A stretch of 64,000 bases of DNA, taken from assembly GCA_010671905.1 (NCBI GenBank), contig JAAHII010000001.1, forward strand, positions 496,001-560,000, in the 5' to 3' direction. The notes under the pieces were generated by a model that saw only the letters and a program-made list of their open reading frames with translations, ran no database searches and had not been told where the DNA came from. The stretch comes from Leptolyngbya sp. SIOISBB. GTDB lineage: Bacteria; Cyanobacteriota; Cyanobacteriia; Phormidesmidales; Phormidesmidaceae. The position numbers and the translations under genes were made by a program. Shown here in pieces: positions 6,944-16,827 of this stretch (the first letter of the stretch is position 1; each line of letters starts with the position of its first letter).

Positions 6944-9911
6944 ATGGGTATTTCATTACAACCAACGTTGGCTACGATCCAAGCGTTAGCGGGTGCTTTA
7001 GAACCTGAAACGTTGTGTTTGCAGTGGTTGTTTGATGCTTTTCCGATTGGCATTGCGATTCATACTGCCGGGGGGGCAATTGATTACCTGAACGACTCAG
7101 CGAAAACGCTTTTGGGCATTGAAGATATTGCCTTTGAACAGCTTGATATATCTAGTTTGGTTGGCTACTGCGGCTTTTGTCGATGGCATACTGGTGAGCC
7201 CTATCCAATGGAGGATTTGCCAGCATTCCAAGCTTTACTAGGCAACACCACCACAGTCGAAGATATCGAGATTGTGAGTACTGATCATTGTTTGGTGCTG
7301 TTATCTAAAAGCCTTTCCAGTGCGACAGGCAGAGGGCGGCATTGCTGGAGCCGTAGTGGCTTATCAAGATATCACTGCCCAAGTGCAATGCGCCAACATT
7401 GTCGAGCAATATACTGAGGTGCTGGGAGAGCAATTACAGCAGCAGACGACAGCATTAGAACAAGAAACGCTCATCCGCCAATGGCTGGAACAAGAGCTGC
7501 ATCACAATCAATTAAGGTTGCAGCGATTTGCTGAGACAGTGCCTGGTGTCATGTATTCGCTGCGGGTTAACCCTGATCGGTCAATTGCTTGTGAATATGT
7601 CAATGAACGGGTAGAAACCTTTTTTGAGGCGACTCATCGAGAGATCCGACAACATCCGGAGCATTATTTCCTTGACCAAATCCGCCCTTGCGATCGCTGG
7701 GGGCTACTGATGGGAGCGGCCCGTAGTGCGACGAGGCAGACCGTCTTTGCTTATGAGTGGCAAAGTATTACCCCGTCGGGTCAAGTTCGTTGGCTGAAAA
7801 CTCGGGCGCAAGCCGAACTCCGGGAAAATGGAGCAGTTTGTTGGCACGGTATCTTGTTGGATGTTAGCGATCGCAAGCAAGCCGAACTCGACTTTCGTGA
7901 ACAGGCCGCTCAGAGTGCCGCTGTGTTGCAATCTATTCCTGATTTGATTATGCGGGTCGATCGCGACGGTTATTATCTCAATCGCATTCGCAGTAACCCA
8001 GCGATTGACATTCTGCCCCATGACCTGGATATTCAGGGACATCATCTTGCTGACTACTTACCCCCTACGGTAGCTGAGCAGCAACTCACAATGATTCGCC
8101 AAGCCCTCGCTACCGGCGAAATCCAAGTTGCTGAACAGGTTCTAGCCATTCATGGCAAACATCAGTATGAAGAAGTGCGGACAGTGCCCTGTGGGCCACA
8201 AGATGCACTATTGATCGTGCGCGATATCCATGATCGCCATGTTGCTGAACGGGCTCGACAAGGACTTGAGGCCAAACACCGTCGCATTATCATGGCTCTG
8301 CCGGATTTGATGTTTCGGGTGAGTCGTGCTGGTTACTGGTTAGGCTATGTCCACACAAATGCAGTCATTGATTATTTGCCCGATGACTATGACCCCAGTG
8401 GTCATCACATTACCGACCATATGCCCCCGGCGATCGCCCAGCAACAGTTGCAAAAAATTGAACAGGCGATTGTTACCGGCCAAATGCAAGTATTTGAGCA
8501 AACGTTGACTCTAGAGCAACGAGTTCAGCATGAAGAGGTCCGCATCGTTCCTCAGGGTCCTGATGAAGTGCTGTTTATCGTGCGGGATATTACTAATCGC
8601 AAGACCGCAGAACTTGCTCTGAAAAAGAGTGAAGCCGAAAATCGCGCCATTCTTGCCGCGATTCCTGATTTGATGGTGCGCCTGCATCGAGATGGTACCT
8701 ACCTCGGCTACTTTAGAACTGAGAATGCAGTCGACCTGTTAGCAGATGTTAGTGACATCGTGGGCCGCAACATTTTTGAATTTGCCCACAACGATTTTCA
8801 CCGTGAGCATGTTGAGGCTCATATGCAGGCCGTTCGCCAGGTCTTAGACGGTGGGGAAATGGCAATTTTTGAGCAAAAAATTCCGACTGAGTCGGGCTGG
8901 CAGTATGAAGAAGTGAGAATCGTCTCGACTGGCGAAGACGAAGTGCTGTTGATTGTCCAGAACATTAGCGATCGCAAACAAACCCAACTCGCTTTGCAAC
9001 AGAGTGAGGCCCAAAAACAGGCAATTCTGACGGCCATTCCTGACCTCATGTTCCACTTGCGAGCGGATGGGTTGATTCTCGACTATATGGAGACCTCTGA
9101 TTTTGCTGACCTACTAGACAATAGTGGCTGCCGTATTGGCCAAAACCTCTTAGATTTTGGGGTCACCGATGCTCTAGCGAGACACTTTCAGAAAGAAATG
9201 CAGGCAATGCGGCAGGCTCTAGCCACTGGGCAGATGCAAATTTACGAGCAGGAAACTCATATTGGTGACATTACCCAGCAAGAGGAAGTCCGTGTTGTGC
9301 CCGTAACTGAAGACGAGGTACTGGTCATGATTCGTGATATTAGCGATCGCAAACGCATTGAGGCAGAACTGCGGTCCGCTAATGAGCGCCTTGCCAAACT
9401 GTCGCTCACCGACTCGCTCACGATGCTGGCCAATCGTCGTCGCCTCGATGCATACCTAGAGCAGGAATGGCAGCGATCGTATCGACGACAAGAACCACTA
9501 TCTTTTATCTTGTTTGACCTTGATTTCTTTAAACGGTTTAACGATACTTACGGCCATCAACGAGGGGATGAGTGTTTATATGAGGTGGCGCAAGCGGTTT
9601 CAACTGTCGTTCATCGGTCATCCGATCTCGTGGCTCGGTATGGCGGTGAAGAATTTGCCATCGTGTTATCAAATACGGATCTCAAAGGCGCTTTCACCAT
9701 GGCTCAGCGCATTTGTAAGACGATTCGCGCCCTCAACATTCCCCACTGCTCTTCCGAAGTGGAGCAGATTGTTACTGCTAGCCTCGGCGTTAGTGCCATG
9801 GTTCCCACCTCAGAGCAGCGCCCCAATGCCCTGATTCGTCAAGCTGATCAGGCGTTATATGCAGCCAAACAAGCGGGGCGCGATAACTGCCAATGCTTTA
9901 TAAGTCGCTAA
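6944..9911 (+). CDS. Multi-PAS diguanylate cyclase, split by a +1 frameshift
   Basis: Read with one correction this is about 988 residues: an N-terminal PAS domain, a second PAS domain of different type, four tandem PAS domains very like one another (each opening with IPDLMxRL and closing with EEVR-V-P then a VRDISDRK-type PAC end), then a C-terminal GGDEF domain with DLDFFKRFND and an intact GGEEF active site. It should make cyclic di-GMP in response to ligands or redox state. The frame breaks at AAAA (7307-7310): three A would give LSKAFPVRQAEGG, the normal end of the first PAS domain. As read, the first frame stops at 7417 and the rest starts again near GTG 7320. Start ATG 6944 is preferred over TTG 6878. 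No membrane segment is seen, so it is cytosolic. Confidence 0.85.
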
Positions 9912-9998
9912 GCTCAGGGGTCACTTGACCAGGTGTCCTTGCATCTGGCGCATCACGCCCGACGTCGCTAGTATGGAACCCTGGTTTGTGGGGGCTAT

Positions 9999-10379
9999 AT
10001 GAAACTATTAATTACCGCGATCGCAACAACCATTGCCCTATCGTCATCGGTATATGCTGAGTCCGCCAAAGACGACGTAACGCGCAAAATTCGCTTTGAT
10101 CTTGATCAGCTGGATGAATATGGGCTGTATGGGCCTGAAGATGGTCGACGATCGCTCAGTTATGAGTTTTGCATCCCCAATGATTTGCAAGCGATCGAAA
10201 CGGTACAGGCGATTGATCCCACGCTGATGATTTATCTTCAATCACCGGGACGGGTGGGCTGTGACAACATGGAAGTGCTCGCGATCGGCGAAACCCATCA
10301 GCCCCACTACCGCGATGTGTTGATCAATTTAGCGAACTTAGACACCATTGATCGTATCGAACAGTTTTTGGGAGAGTAG
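9999..10379 (+). CDS. Small secreted protein of unknown function
   Basis: 126 residues. The first 20 form a standard Sec signal peptide (MKLL, hydrophobic core, VYA cleavage site). The mature part of about 106 residues has two cysteines (in EFCIPN and VGCDN) that could form a disulfide, and contains DPTLMIYLQSPGRVGC. I do not recognise the family. It starts 88 bp after the PAS-GGDEF gene on the same strand. Confidence 0.65.
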   Translation: MKLLITAIATTIALSSSVYAESAKDDVTRKIRFDLDQLDEYGLYGPEDGRRSLSYEFCIPNDLQAIETVQAIDPTLMIYLQSPGRVGCDNMEVLAIGETHQPHYRDVLINLANLDTIDRIEQFLGE

Positions 10380-10762
10380 TTGGGGCGATCGTTGGCAGAC
10401 TGTAAGATGCGGCCATGAAGGCTGATTGGCCAAGGCATCTAACGGTCTGAATGATGTTTGCTGATTGACGACTGGCCAGAGCTGCAACTGTCTTCAGATA
10501 CTACCAATGTTGTGGGGGCATGCTGCCTGGAGCGATCGCGAAACGAGTCATTTCGGCTGACAAAGTTGACTCGAATGCTTTAACTATCCAGCAGTTTTTA
10601 CCATGTTGGGAGCAAGCTACAGAATGACAAAACTACGTCGTCCTTTTGATGACCATGCCTCCCTTAACCGTAGTTGCGATTACATCTAGAATCGGGTCGC
10701 AGCATCTATGATTTTTTAGGGTGTTGGTTGTAGATGCCCGCTGCAGGAGATGAGTTTCCAGG
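10380..10762. other. Intergenic region upstream of the desaturase gene
   Basis: About 380 bases without a supported gene. It carries two HIP1-like GATCGC sites and presumably the promoter of the desaturase/MetX-like pair. No clear terminator or operator was seen. Confidence 0.4.
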
Positions 10763-11689
10763 ATGACAACATCAGAAATCGGAACAGACCCGCGTCAACT
10801 TTTAGCCGCAGATGATTTGAAATGCCTGAATGAACGCTCCAACTGGCGGGGCTTTGGGCAGCTAGCGACCCACTTAACTGTCATGGGTATCAGCGGTGGG
10901 CTCTGGGCAACTCAAGGGGGGCACTGGGCGATCGCGCTACCCGCTTTAATCATTTACGGTTTCAGTTTGGCTTCGATGTTTGCGGCGGTCCATGAATGCG
11001 GCCACCGCTCTGCCTTTGCCAGCAATCGCGTCAATGACGTCGTGGGTTGGTTGGCCGGTCTACTGTCTGGCTACAACAGCACGTTTTACCGTCGTTATCA
11101 TAAGTGGCACCACCGCTTCACCAAAGTCTCCGGTAAGGATCCTGAGCTCGAAGATTTGATTCCCTCTACTTGGGCGGAGTATCTGTGGGTCATGACCGGG
11201 ATCCCCTGGTGGCTGGGCAAGATTCGAGGTCACTGGCAAGTGGCGCGAGGCAACTTTGCGGGCATGCCCTACATACCCGAAACCGCTTATCGCGAAGTGC
11301 AGTGGTCCACTTGGTTGCAATTGAGCGTTTATGGTGGAGCGATCGCTCTTTCCGTGATCTTCTGGCAGCCGTGGTTCTTGCTGTACTGGGTATTGCCTTT
11401 AGCCGTAGGACAACCGATTCTGCGATTTATCCTGATTGCCGAGCATACAGGCTGTCCCGATGGTGATAATCCGCTGACGAATACTCGCACCACTCTCACC
11501 CTGTGGCCCCTCAAACTGATGATGTGGAACATGCCTTTCCACGCCGAACATCATTTGTATCCGTCCATTCCTTTTCATCAATTAGCCGCCGCTCACACCA
11601 TCTTGGCTCCCCACTTTGCTTACGTTGAGCCGGGCTACGTACAAGTCAATCGCTCAGTGATGGCAAATCTGGGGCAGTCGGCAGCATGA
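10763..11689 (+). CDS. Membrane fatty acid desaturase-family protein
   Basis: 308 residues. It has the three histidine boxes that bind the di-iron centre: HECGH (77-81), HKWHH (113-117) and HAEHH (260-264). Hydrophobic stretches between boxes one and two, and again before box three (about 185-235), fit a four-helix desaturase/hydroxylase. These enzymes insert a double bond or hydroxyl into a lipid or carotenoid using O2 and ferredoxin. The box spacing and the HECGHRSAF form differ from the usual cyanobacterial acyl-lipid DesA/DesB/DesC enzymes as I know them, so the substrate is uncertain. The stop codon overlaps the start of the next gene (ATGA), so the two are translationally coupled. Confidence 0.8.
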   Translation: MTTSEIGTDPRQLLAADDLKCLNERSNWRGFGQLATHLTVMGISGGLWATQGGHWAIALPALIIYGFSLASMFAAVHECGHRSAFASNRVNDVVGWLAGLLSGYNSTFYRRYHKWHHRFTKVSGKDPELEDLIPSTWAEYLWVMTGIPWWLGKIRGHWQVARGNFAGMPYIPETAYREVQWSTWLQLSVYGGAIALSVIFWQPWFLLYWVLPLAVGQPILRFILIAEHTGCPDGDNPLTNTRTTLTLWPLKLMMWNMPFHAEHHLYPSIPFHQLAAAHTILAPHFAYVEPGYVQVNRSVMANLGQSAA

Positions 11690-12702
11690 GCCCAGATGCC
11701 CACACCTTTGTGCTCAGAGATTTTGCGCTGCAGTGTGGCGTCACCTTGCCAGAAGCTCGCCTGGTTTACCAAACCTACGGCAACCTGCGGGACGATCGCA
11801 CAAATGTCATCCTGTATCCCACCTCTTACGGGGCGCAGCACAACGATATTGATTGGCTAATTGGGCGCGATCGCATTCTCGATCCGACGCGCTATTTCAT
11901 CATCATTGCGAATCAATTTGGCAATGGCCTTTCCACGTCGCCCAGCAACAATGAGTGCTGCGATTTGGCAGAAAACGGCTTTTGGTTTACCCATTACGAC
12001 AATATTCGCGCCCAGTCACAGATGTTGAGCCAGATCTTTGGTATCGAGAATCTAGCGCTGGTGTACGGTTGGTCGATGGGGGCGCAGCAAGCCTATTACT
12101 GGGGTTGTCATTATCCCGATCGGGTGGCCCGAATTGCGGCCCTCTGTGGCACTGCGAAAACCACCGATCACAACAAAGTCTTTTTGTGGAGTTTGCGATC
12201 GGCCCTGACGGCTGATCCGGCGTGGAATGGTCACCGTTTCGTCGATGTGCCCGATCGCGGTTATCAAGCCTATGCTCGGATCTACGCGAGTTGGGCAGCT
12301 TCCCAAGCCTACTATCGAGAACAGCCTTATCTACGGTTTGGCTACGAATCCCTAGAAGATTACTTGCTGCGGGGCTGGGAAGCCAACTATCGCAAACGCG
12401 ATCCGCACGATTTGATTGCCATGATTGACACCTGGCTGCGCTGCGATGTGGGGAATACGCCGATTTTTCAGGGAGATTACGCGAGAGCAATCAGTACGAT
12501 CCAAGCCAAAACCCTCGTGATGCCTGCGACGACCGACCTGTATTTCACCCCCGATGACTGTGCTGCTGAAGCGGCCATGATTGCAGGGGCTACATACACT
12601 CCGATTCCCTCGATTTGGGGACATCGCGCTGGGAATCCTTATCAAAATCCTGACGACGAGACCTTCATTCGTGAAGCCGTGCATGAACTGTTGCAGTCTT
12701 GA
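11686..12702 (+). CDS. Alpha/beta-hydrolase, homoserine O-acetyltransferase (MetX)-like
   Basis: 338 residues. It has the MetX-family layout: YQTYGNL near the start, a nucleophile elbow GWSMGAQQ (serine at about 130), a helical lid in the middle, the acid in TTDLYF and the histidine in WGHRAGNP. True homoserine acetyltransferases transfer an acetyl group to homoserine. Many cyanobacterial relatives are general acyl hydrolases or transferases of unknown substrate, and several residues here differ from true MetX. The ATG lies inside the desaturase stop (ATGA overlap), which suggests that the pair acts on the same lipid or acyl compound. Confidence 0.75.
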   Translation: MSPDAHTFVLRDFALQCGVTLPEARLVYQTYGNLRDDRTNVILYPTSYGAQHNDIDWLIGRDRILDPTRYFIIIANQFGNGLSTSPSNNECCDLAENGFWFTHYDNIRAQSQMLSQIFGIENLALVYGWSMGAQQAYYWGCHYPDRVARIAALCGTAKTTDHNKVFLWSLRSALTADPAWNGHRFVDVPDRGYQAYARIYASWAASQAYYREQPYLRFGYESLEDYLLRGWEANYRKRDPHDLIAMIDTWLRCDVGNTPIFQGDYARAISTIQAKTLVMPATTDLYFTPDDCAAEAAMIAGATYTPIPSIWGHRAGNPYQNPDDETFIREAVHELLQS

Positions 12703-12732
12703 GATCGAGACGTCACATTCGCAATTCGCACA

Positions 12733-13510
12733 TTAGGGAAATTGGCGCGATCGCACCTCATCACAAAATTGCTTCACTGCCTGAATGCCTTGGTCGCGCA
12801 AATCGGCGTAGCGTTTGGCAAAGGGCGGTTGCCAGTCCGAGAGGCCCAGCACATCGGCAGTCACCAGCACCTGACCATCGCAAAACTGACCGGCACCAAT
12901 ACCAATTGTGGCGATGCTCAGGGTTTCCGTAATGGTCCTCGCGAGTTGGCTAGGAATATGTTCCAACACGATCGCAAAGGCCCCGGCTTTCTCGATCGCG
13001 ATCGCTTCTTGCAGGATGCGATCAGCCGCTTCAGGAGACTTGCCTTGCTTTTTGAAAGCCCCCAACTTGGTTGACTGATTGCGGGGTCAACCCAACATGG
13101 CCCACAACGGGAATACCCGATTCCACTAAATAATGAATCGTTTCAGCCATCCGCGCATAGCCTCCTTCGAGCTTCACGGCCTGTGCACCAGCCTCTTTCA
13201 ACATGCGACCCGCTGAGCAGATGGCGTCAGTTTTTGCCGTTTGATAACTCAAAAAGGGTAAATCAGCGACCAGCAGGGCATTTTTGACGCCGCGCCGGGT
13301 GGCTTTAGCATGATGCAGCATTTCATCGAGGGTCAGCGGCAGCGTATTTTCATACCCCAAAGCGACCATCGCCAAAGAGTCACCGACTAAAACCATGTCT
13401 GCCCCAGCTTGATCAGCCATTTGCCCAGACATGTAATCCCACGCGGTCAACACTGCTACAGGCTGACCTTGCTGCTTCCACTCTGCAAATTGATTGACCC
13501 TAACTGCCAT
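12733..13510 (-). CDS. panB: 3-methyl-2-oxobutanoate hydroxymethyltransferase, split by a +1 frameshift
   Basis: With one base removed this is 258 residues, the normal PanB length. The first part (start ATG 13510) has [34 protein letters not shown] (the metal/substrate Asp region), the VKLEGG segment and [18 protein letters not shown]. The second part continues [17 protein letters not shown] and ends with the IGIGAG and DVLG motifs. PanB adds a hydroxymethyl group from methylene-tetrahydrofolate to 2-oxoisovalerate in pantothenate and CoA synthesis. The break is at a run of five A on the coding strand (13049-13053); four would restore frame. Since the pathway is essential without external pantothenate, a sequencing error or a functional second copy should be considered. 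Confidence 0.88.
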
Positions 13511-13587
13511 TTCGATGTCATCTCCTGGAAACTCGGTTGTTAGACTACTAAACCGATTATCTCTATCATCGCTGACAGCAGGTTTTT

Positions 13588-13647
13588 GGGGGAGTGGGAG
13601 TGGAGGGTGTGAGAGTAGGTGGGTGTGAGGGGTGAGGGGTTTGGGGC
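13588..13647 (+). repeat. G-rich low-complexity tract
   Basis: About 60 bases made almost only of GGGAG, GGTG and GAGGGG units, upstream of panB. Similar tracts occur at 15718-15755, 22850-22950 and, inside a coding region, 23690-23735. They look like one class of dispersed simple repeat, which could form G-quadruplex structures. Confidence 0.6.
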
Positions 13648-13751
13648 TTAGCCAACACCTTTAGATTGAGCCTTCCACTTCAGCTCTTGTAGCCAGTACC
13701 TTGCACCCAGCACCTGACACTTAACTCCTTATTGACTAGCTTCATTACCCT

Positions 13752-14246
13752 TTACGAATTGCCGTTGTCGCGGAGCCAGCCTTGATAGCTGGGGGGATAG
13801 CCTTGCACGTTGTCGTAACCCCAGAGATGGAGCGCCATGACACCGAGCCCGGTGCGGTAGCCGGTGGAGCAGTAAAGGACAACGGGGCGATCGCTAGGAA
13901 TGTCGTCAAGATGATCGCCCAGTGATCGCAGTGGAATATTGACGGCGCTAGGAATGTGACCCTGCAAAAACTCCCTGGGTTCTCGCACGTCCACCAATAG
14001 CGGATTTTCAGCGGCCATTTTGGCTTTAAGCTGGTCGGTTTTGAGAATGCCGTAAAAGCCGGGGGGAATTTCCTTGAGAGTTTGGTCAATCAGGGTGCCA
14101 TCAACGGCAGCGGTGGATTCCATCTGGGCATCACAGACCGGAGGCGCTGGAGCGGCGATCGCTGCTGGGAAATTGTCCCCACTGCCCCAAAAACAAACGG
14201 TCAAACCAATCACTACGATAATCTTGAGCCATCTAGCTATTCGCAT
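13752..14246 (-). CDS. Exported rhodanese-domain protein
   Basis: 164 residues from the ATG at 14246, which begins a basic then hydrophobic signal/anchor segment; the longer frame start at 14303 would put this inside the protein. The rhodanese domain (about 70-160) has the entry DVREPREFLQGHIPSAVNIP and the active-site loop YCSTGYRTG with the catalytic cysteine. Such proteins carry sulfane sulfur as a persulfide or sense thiols. The signal sequence puts it in the periplasm or thylakoid lumen. The gene stands alone between panB and the propeller gene; the sulfur acceptor is unknown. Confidence 0.82.
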   Translation of the reverse strand: MRIARWLKIIVVIGLTVCFWGSGDNFPAAIAAPAPPVCDAQMESTAAVDGTLIDQTLKEIPPGFYGILKTDQLKAKMAAENPLLVDVREPREFLQGHIPSAVNIPLRSLGDHLDDIPSDRPVVLYCSTGYRTGLGVMALHLWGYDNVQGYPPSYQGWLRDNGNS

Positions 14247-14352
14247 CACAACGCTCCCGATATCCGATACCCGAGGCCCATGCTCATCCGACCTCGCGAC
14301 CAACTTTACCCACTCACTTAATTATCACCTAGGCGCTAAAATCCAGTTCGCT

Positions 14353-14481
14353 TAGGGCGCGTCATCAATTAAAACCAAAACGCTTTCGGTATAGACATTA
14401 CCGCGCCCGCTCCATAAACCTAGCTAGGGGCTGAACCGCCTTCAGCATAAAGATTTAACCACTAATTGATGACAGCCCCTA
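14353..14481. mobile_element. MITE-like element, copy 1
   Basis: A 129-bp unit bounded by TA on both sides. The ends are imperfect inverted repeats (TAGGGCGCGTCATCAATTA at the left against TAGGGGCTGTCATCAATTA read inward from the right, 16 of 19 identical). Each end also has an internal reverse copy (CGCGCCC and CTAGGGGCTG), so each end can fold into a hairpin. It matches the element at 42374-42503 and a remnant near 54680. It encodes nothing. The TA borders suggest a Tc1/IS630-type transposase mobilised it. Its right end supplies the TAG stop of the propeller gene. Confidence 0.65.
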
Positions 14482-15543
14482 GAGTGATCCAGGATTGGTA
14501 AAGCCTGTATGCGGCACCCCTCTACCGGTCGTGGTGCTGACCCAGCCCAATCCTTCGCGGGTGCCGACCCAGACTTTATTGCCCGTATCGGGAGAGATTG
14601 CTAGCGTCTGCCGACCAGGGAGTCCTAAGATGTCACCAAAGATTGCGCCATTGTAAGGATTGAGGGTCGACAGTCCTGATTCAGTCCCGACCCATAGTGC
14701 CTGGTTGGGGTCAAAAGCTAGGGAAAGCACGTTTTGCCCCACCATCGTTCCGACACGACGCACGAGTTGACCATCCTCAGGGGTGACGACAAACAACCCT
14801 GCAGGCGTGCCGACCCAGAGGTTTCCCTGAGCGTCGAGCGCCAGTGCCTGTACATTACTGCCAGGAATGTTGCGGACGACTCGGATCTCGGCCCCGCTGG
14901 CGGTGTTGACCTGGGTCAGGCCATTCAGGGTGCCGACCCAGAGATGTCCATTATTGTCCAGTTCCATGACGTTGGCGCTAACCCCAGACAGGCCTCTTAG
15001 GGTCGTCATGAGCAGCCCCTGGTCAGGACTCACCATGGCTAATCCTTGATCGGTACCCACCCACAAAAATCCTCGTGTGTCGATCAGTAGGGATAAAACC
15101 TGGCTCGACGGCAGCGAAAAGTTGGCAGCGGTGACCTGATTACTGCGGGGGTCAACGCGGACGAGCCCCGAATACGTCCCAGCCCAAATGCGCCCCACTC
15201 GATCTTGGGCTAAAGCTTGTATCGTGCGATCAGGCATCGCGATCTGAGCCTGTACCGCTCCGGTTTCTGGATTGATGCGAGCCAGTTGGCCGCGCCAGGT
15301 GCCAAGCCACAAACTGCCAGTAAAGTCCTTTTGCAAGGCCGGAATGCGGTAGTCAGCGCCACTTTGACTAATGAGTGAGGGTGCTGCTGGCAAAGCCGTC
15401 GGCGCAGGGGCGAGGTCAGTAGGCACTGGCGATCGCTGAGTGGCAATTGCGCTCATCCCATTCATGACCTGTGCGATCGCCCCAGTTTGGATCGTCAACG
15501 CCACCATTCCACTCATTAGTAGGCCAGTCTTCACCCATTTCAT
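14479..15543 (-). CDS. Secreted beta-propeller protein (two-component-regulator-propeller repeats)
   Basis: 354 residues from the ATG at 15543, which begins a signal peptide (MKWVKTGLLMSGMVALT, cleavage after AIAQ). The frame is open a further 72 codons upstream, but that part is encoded by low-complexity and intergenic-like DNA. The mature protein has about eight repeats of roughly 40 residues, each with a core LWVGT-GL (for example LWVGTLNGLTQVN, LWVGTPAGLFVV, LWVGTESGLSTLN). These are Reg_prop blades, normally found as the sensor half of hybrid histidine kinases. Here no kinase part follows, so it is a free periplasmic propeller. The stop codon lies in the right end of the MITE-like element. 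Confidence 0.75.
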   Translation of the reverse strand: MKWVKTGLLMSGMVALTIQTGAIAQVMNGMSAIATQRSPVPTDLAPAPTALPAAPSLISQSGADYRIPALQKDFTGSLWLGTWRGQLARINPETGAVQAQIAMPDRTIQALAQDRVGRIWAGTYSGLVRVDPRSNQVTAANFSLPSSQVLSLLIDTRGFLWVGTDQGLAMVSPDQGLLMTTLRGLSGVSANVMELDNNGHLWVGTLNGLTQVNTASGAEIRVVRNIPGSNVQALALDAQGNLWVGTPAGLFVVTPEDGQLVRRVGTMVGQNVLSLAFDPNQALWVGTESGLSTLNPYNGAIFGDILGLPGRQTLAISPDTGNKVWVGTREGLGWVSTTTGRGVPHTGFTNPGSL

Positions 15544-15717
15544 GTCCGTCACCTTTGCTGAACCACCCGATTCTTGAGCACCCATTCTGTTAGCTCGTGG
15601 ATCGCCTATCCGGCTAAAGGGTACAGCAGTTTCGGCGAAACGGAACTGCCAATCAGGGGAAATGCAATGGGACTTACGACTTGGCGGGAAAGTGACATCC
15701 TGGTGTAGGTAGTGGAT

Positions 15718-15755
15718 GGGGAGTGGGGGAGAGGGAGAGTGGGGGAGAGGGGAGC
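15718..15755 (+). repeat. G/A-rich low-complexity tract
   Basis: GGGGAGTGGGGGAGAGGGAG-type sequence upstream of the propeller gene, the same class as the tract at 13588-13647. In the reverse direction it encodes the proline/serine-rich start of the over-long propeller frame, which argues against that longer start. Confidence 0.6.
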
Positions 15756-15907
15756 GCATCCCAGATTTGTGAATCCATCCATGCGTTTAGGGCGGGCATC
15801 TTGCCAGCAAATAGGACTAGAACACAAAAGTGGGATGCACTCAGGAGGTAGGAAGTGGAGGTGTTTCAAGTTGGCTGGAGGTTACATCTTCATTTCGAGC
15901 ACGTCCC

Positions 15908-16516
15908 TTAGCCTTGGGCGGGTTCTGGAGTGTTTTCACTAGCCTCAAGGGGAGCCGCAGCTTCAGCTAGCTCACGTTCTTTATCTAGGCGGCGCTTGCG
16001 AGCATAGAACTGAATTGTGACTGCCATGAAGAGGACCAGTCCGGCAATCAGCCAAGTGGTAGCATCCGTCGGCAATTGATTTTTAAAGATCACCAACATG
16101 ACAATGACGACGAGCAGTAATGTCGGCGCTTCATTCAACGCTCGCAATTGTTTACTGCCCCATTTGCACTCGCCCCGCCAGAGCTGTTTCATAATCCGGG
16201 CGCAATAGTGGTGATAAAACAGCAAGACCGCCACAAAGCCTAGTTTGGCGTGCATCCACCCCTGCTTGAGCCATTCGGGATTCGTCCATAACAGACCGAT
16301 CGCCATCGCCACGGTCACAATCATCCCGGGCGTGGTGATGATGCGATACAGGCGCTTTTCCATAATTTCGTACTGGCTCTTGAGAATGCTGGCGGCAGGC
16401 TCGGGCTCGGCGTCAGCTTCTACGTGATAAATGAACAGGCGAACCAGGTAAAAGAGGCCAGCGAACCAGACGACAACGCCGATGATGTGAAACGCTTTGA
16501 ACCAGTAATAGGGCAT
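15908..16516 (-). CDS. hemJ: Protoporphyrinogen IX oxidase HemJ
   Basis: 202 residues. It opens MPYYWFKAFHIIGVVVWFAGLFYLVRLFIYHVEA, the diagnostic N-terminus of HemJ (UPF0093), with the conserved histidine of helix one. Four transmembrane helices follow, with MHAKLGFVAVLLFYHH and a conserved LRALNEAPTLLLV before the last pair. HemJ oxidises protoporphyrinogen IX to protoporphyrin IX, the step before heme and chlorophyll split, and is the usual form of this enzyme in cyanobacteria. The charged alanine/glutamate-rich C-terminal tail (from about 170) is an extension of no known role. It is transcribed alone and divergent from the Lrp-type regulator. Confidence 0.92.
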   Translation of the reverse strand: MPYYWFKAFHIIGVVVWFAGLFYLVRLFIYHVEADAEPEPAASILKSQYEIMEKRLYRIITTPGMIVTVAMAIGLLWTNPEWLKQGWMHAKLGFVAVLLFYHHYCARIMKQLWRGECKWGSKQLRALNEAPTLLLVVIVMLVIFKNQLPTDATTWLIAGLVLFMAVTIQFYARKRRLDKERELAEAAAPLEASENTPEPAQG

Positions 16517-16743
16517 AGGACTTTATTTCGGTATCTCGTTCAACAGCGCCTTAATCATGAAACGAAATCTTGCAAAACGTTAAGGCACCGAAATCTATTG
16601 TGAGACAGGCGATCGCGATTTTGGCGCGAACCCCGGTGCATCTTAACGATTTGAGAAAATCACCCCAGAACGCGACGCCCTCACAACCTCCCGATCTATT
16701 TGTCAATCAAAGCAAAAGGTAATTTTCGCTTTGTATTTAAAGC

Positions 16744-16759
16744 CGAATAGAATTATTCG
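16744..16759 (+). promoter_or_regulatory. Inverted repeat upstream of the Lrp-type regulator
   Basis: CGAATA, 4 bases, TATTCG: a perfect 6-bp inverted repeat in an AT-rich stretch 68 bases before the regulator start. The size and AT-rich centre fit an Lrp/AsnC operator used for self-control, but there is only one copy, so this is tentative. Confidence 0.35.
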
Positions 16760-16827
16760 CTTCATAAACGTAAATTTCTTCGAGTTTTCATGTAATAATT
16801 AGCTATTAAGTCTTTTTAGCTTCGAAT

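Noticed and set aside
12742-13074. Plus-strand frame opposite panB
   Set aside because: The minus strand encodes clear PanB sequence; the plus-strand frame is its shadow.
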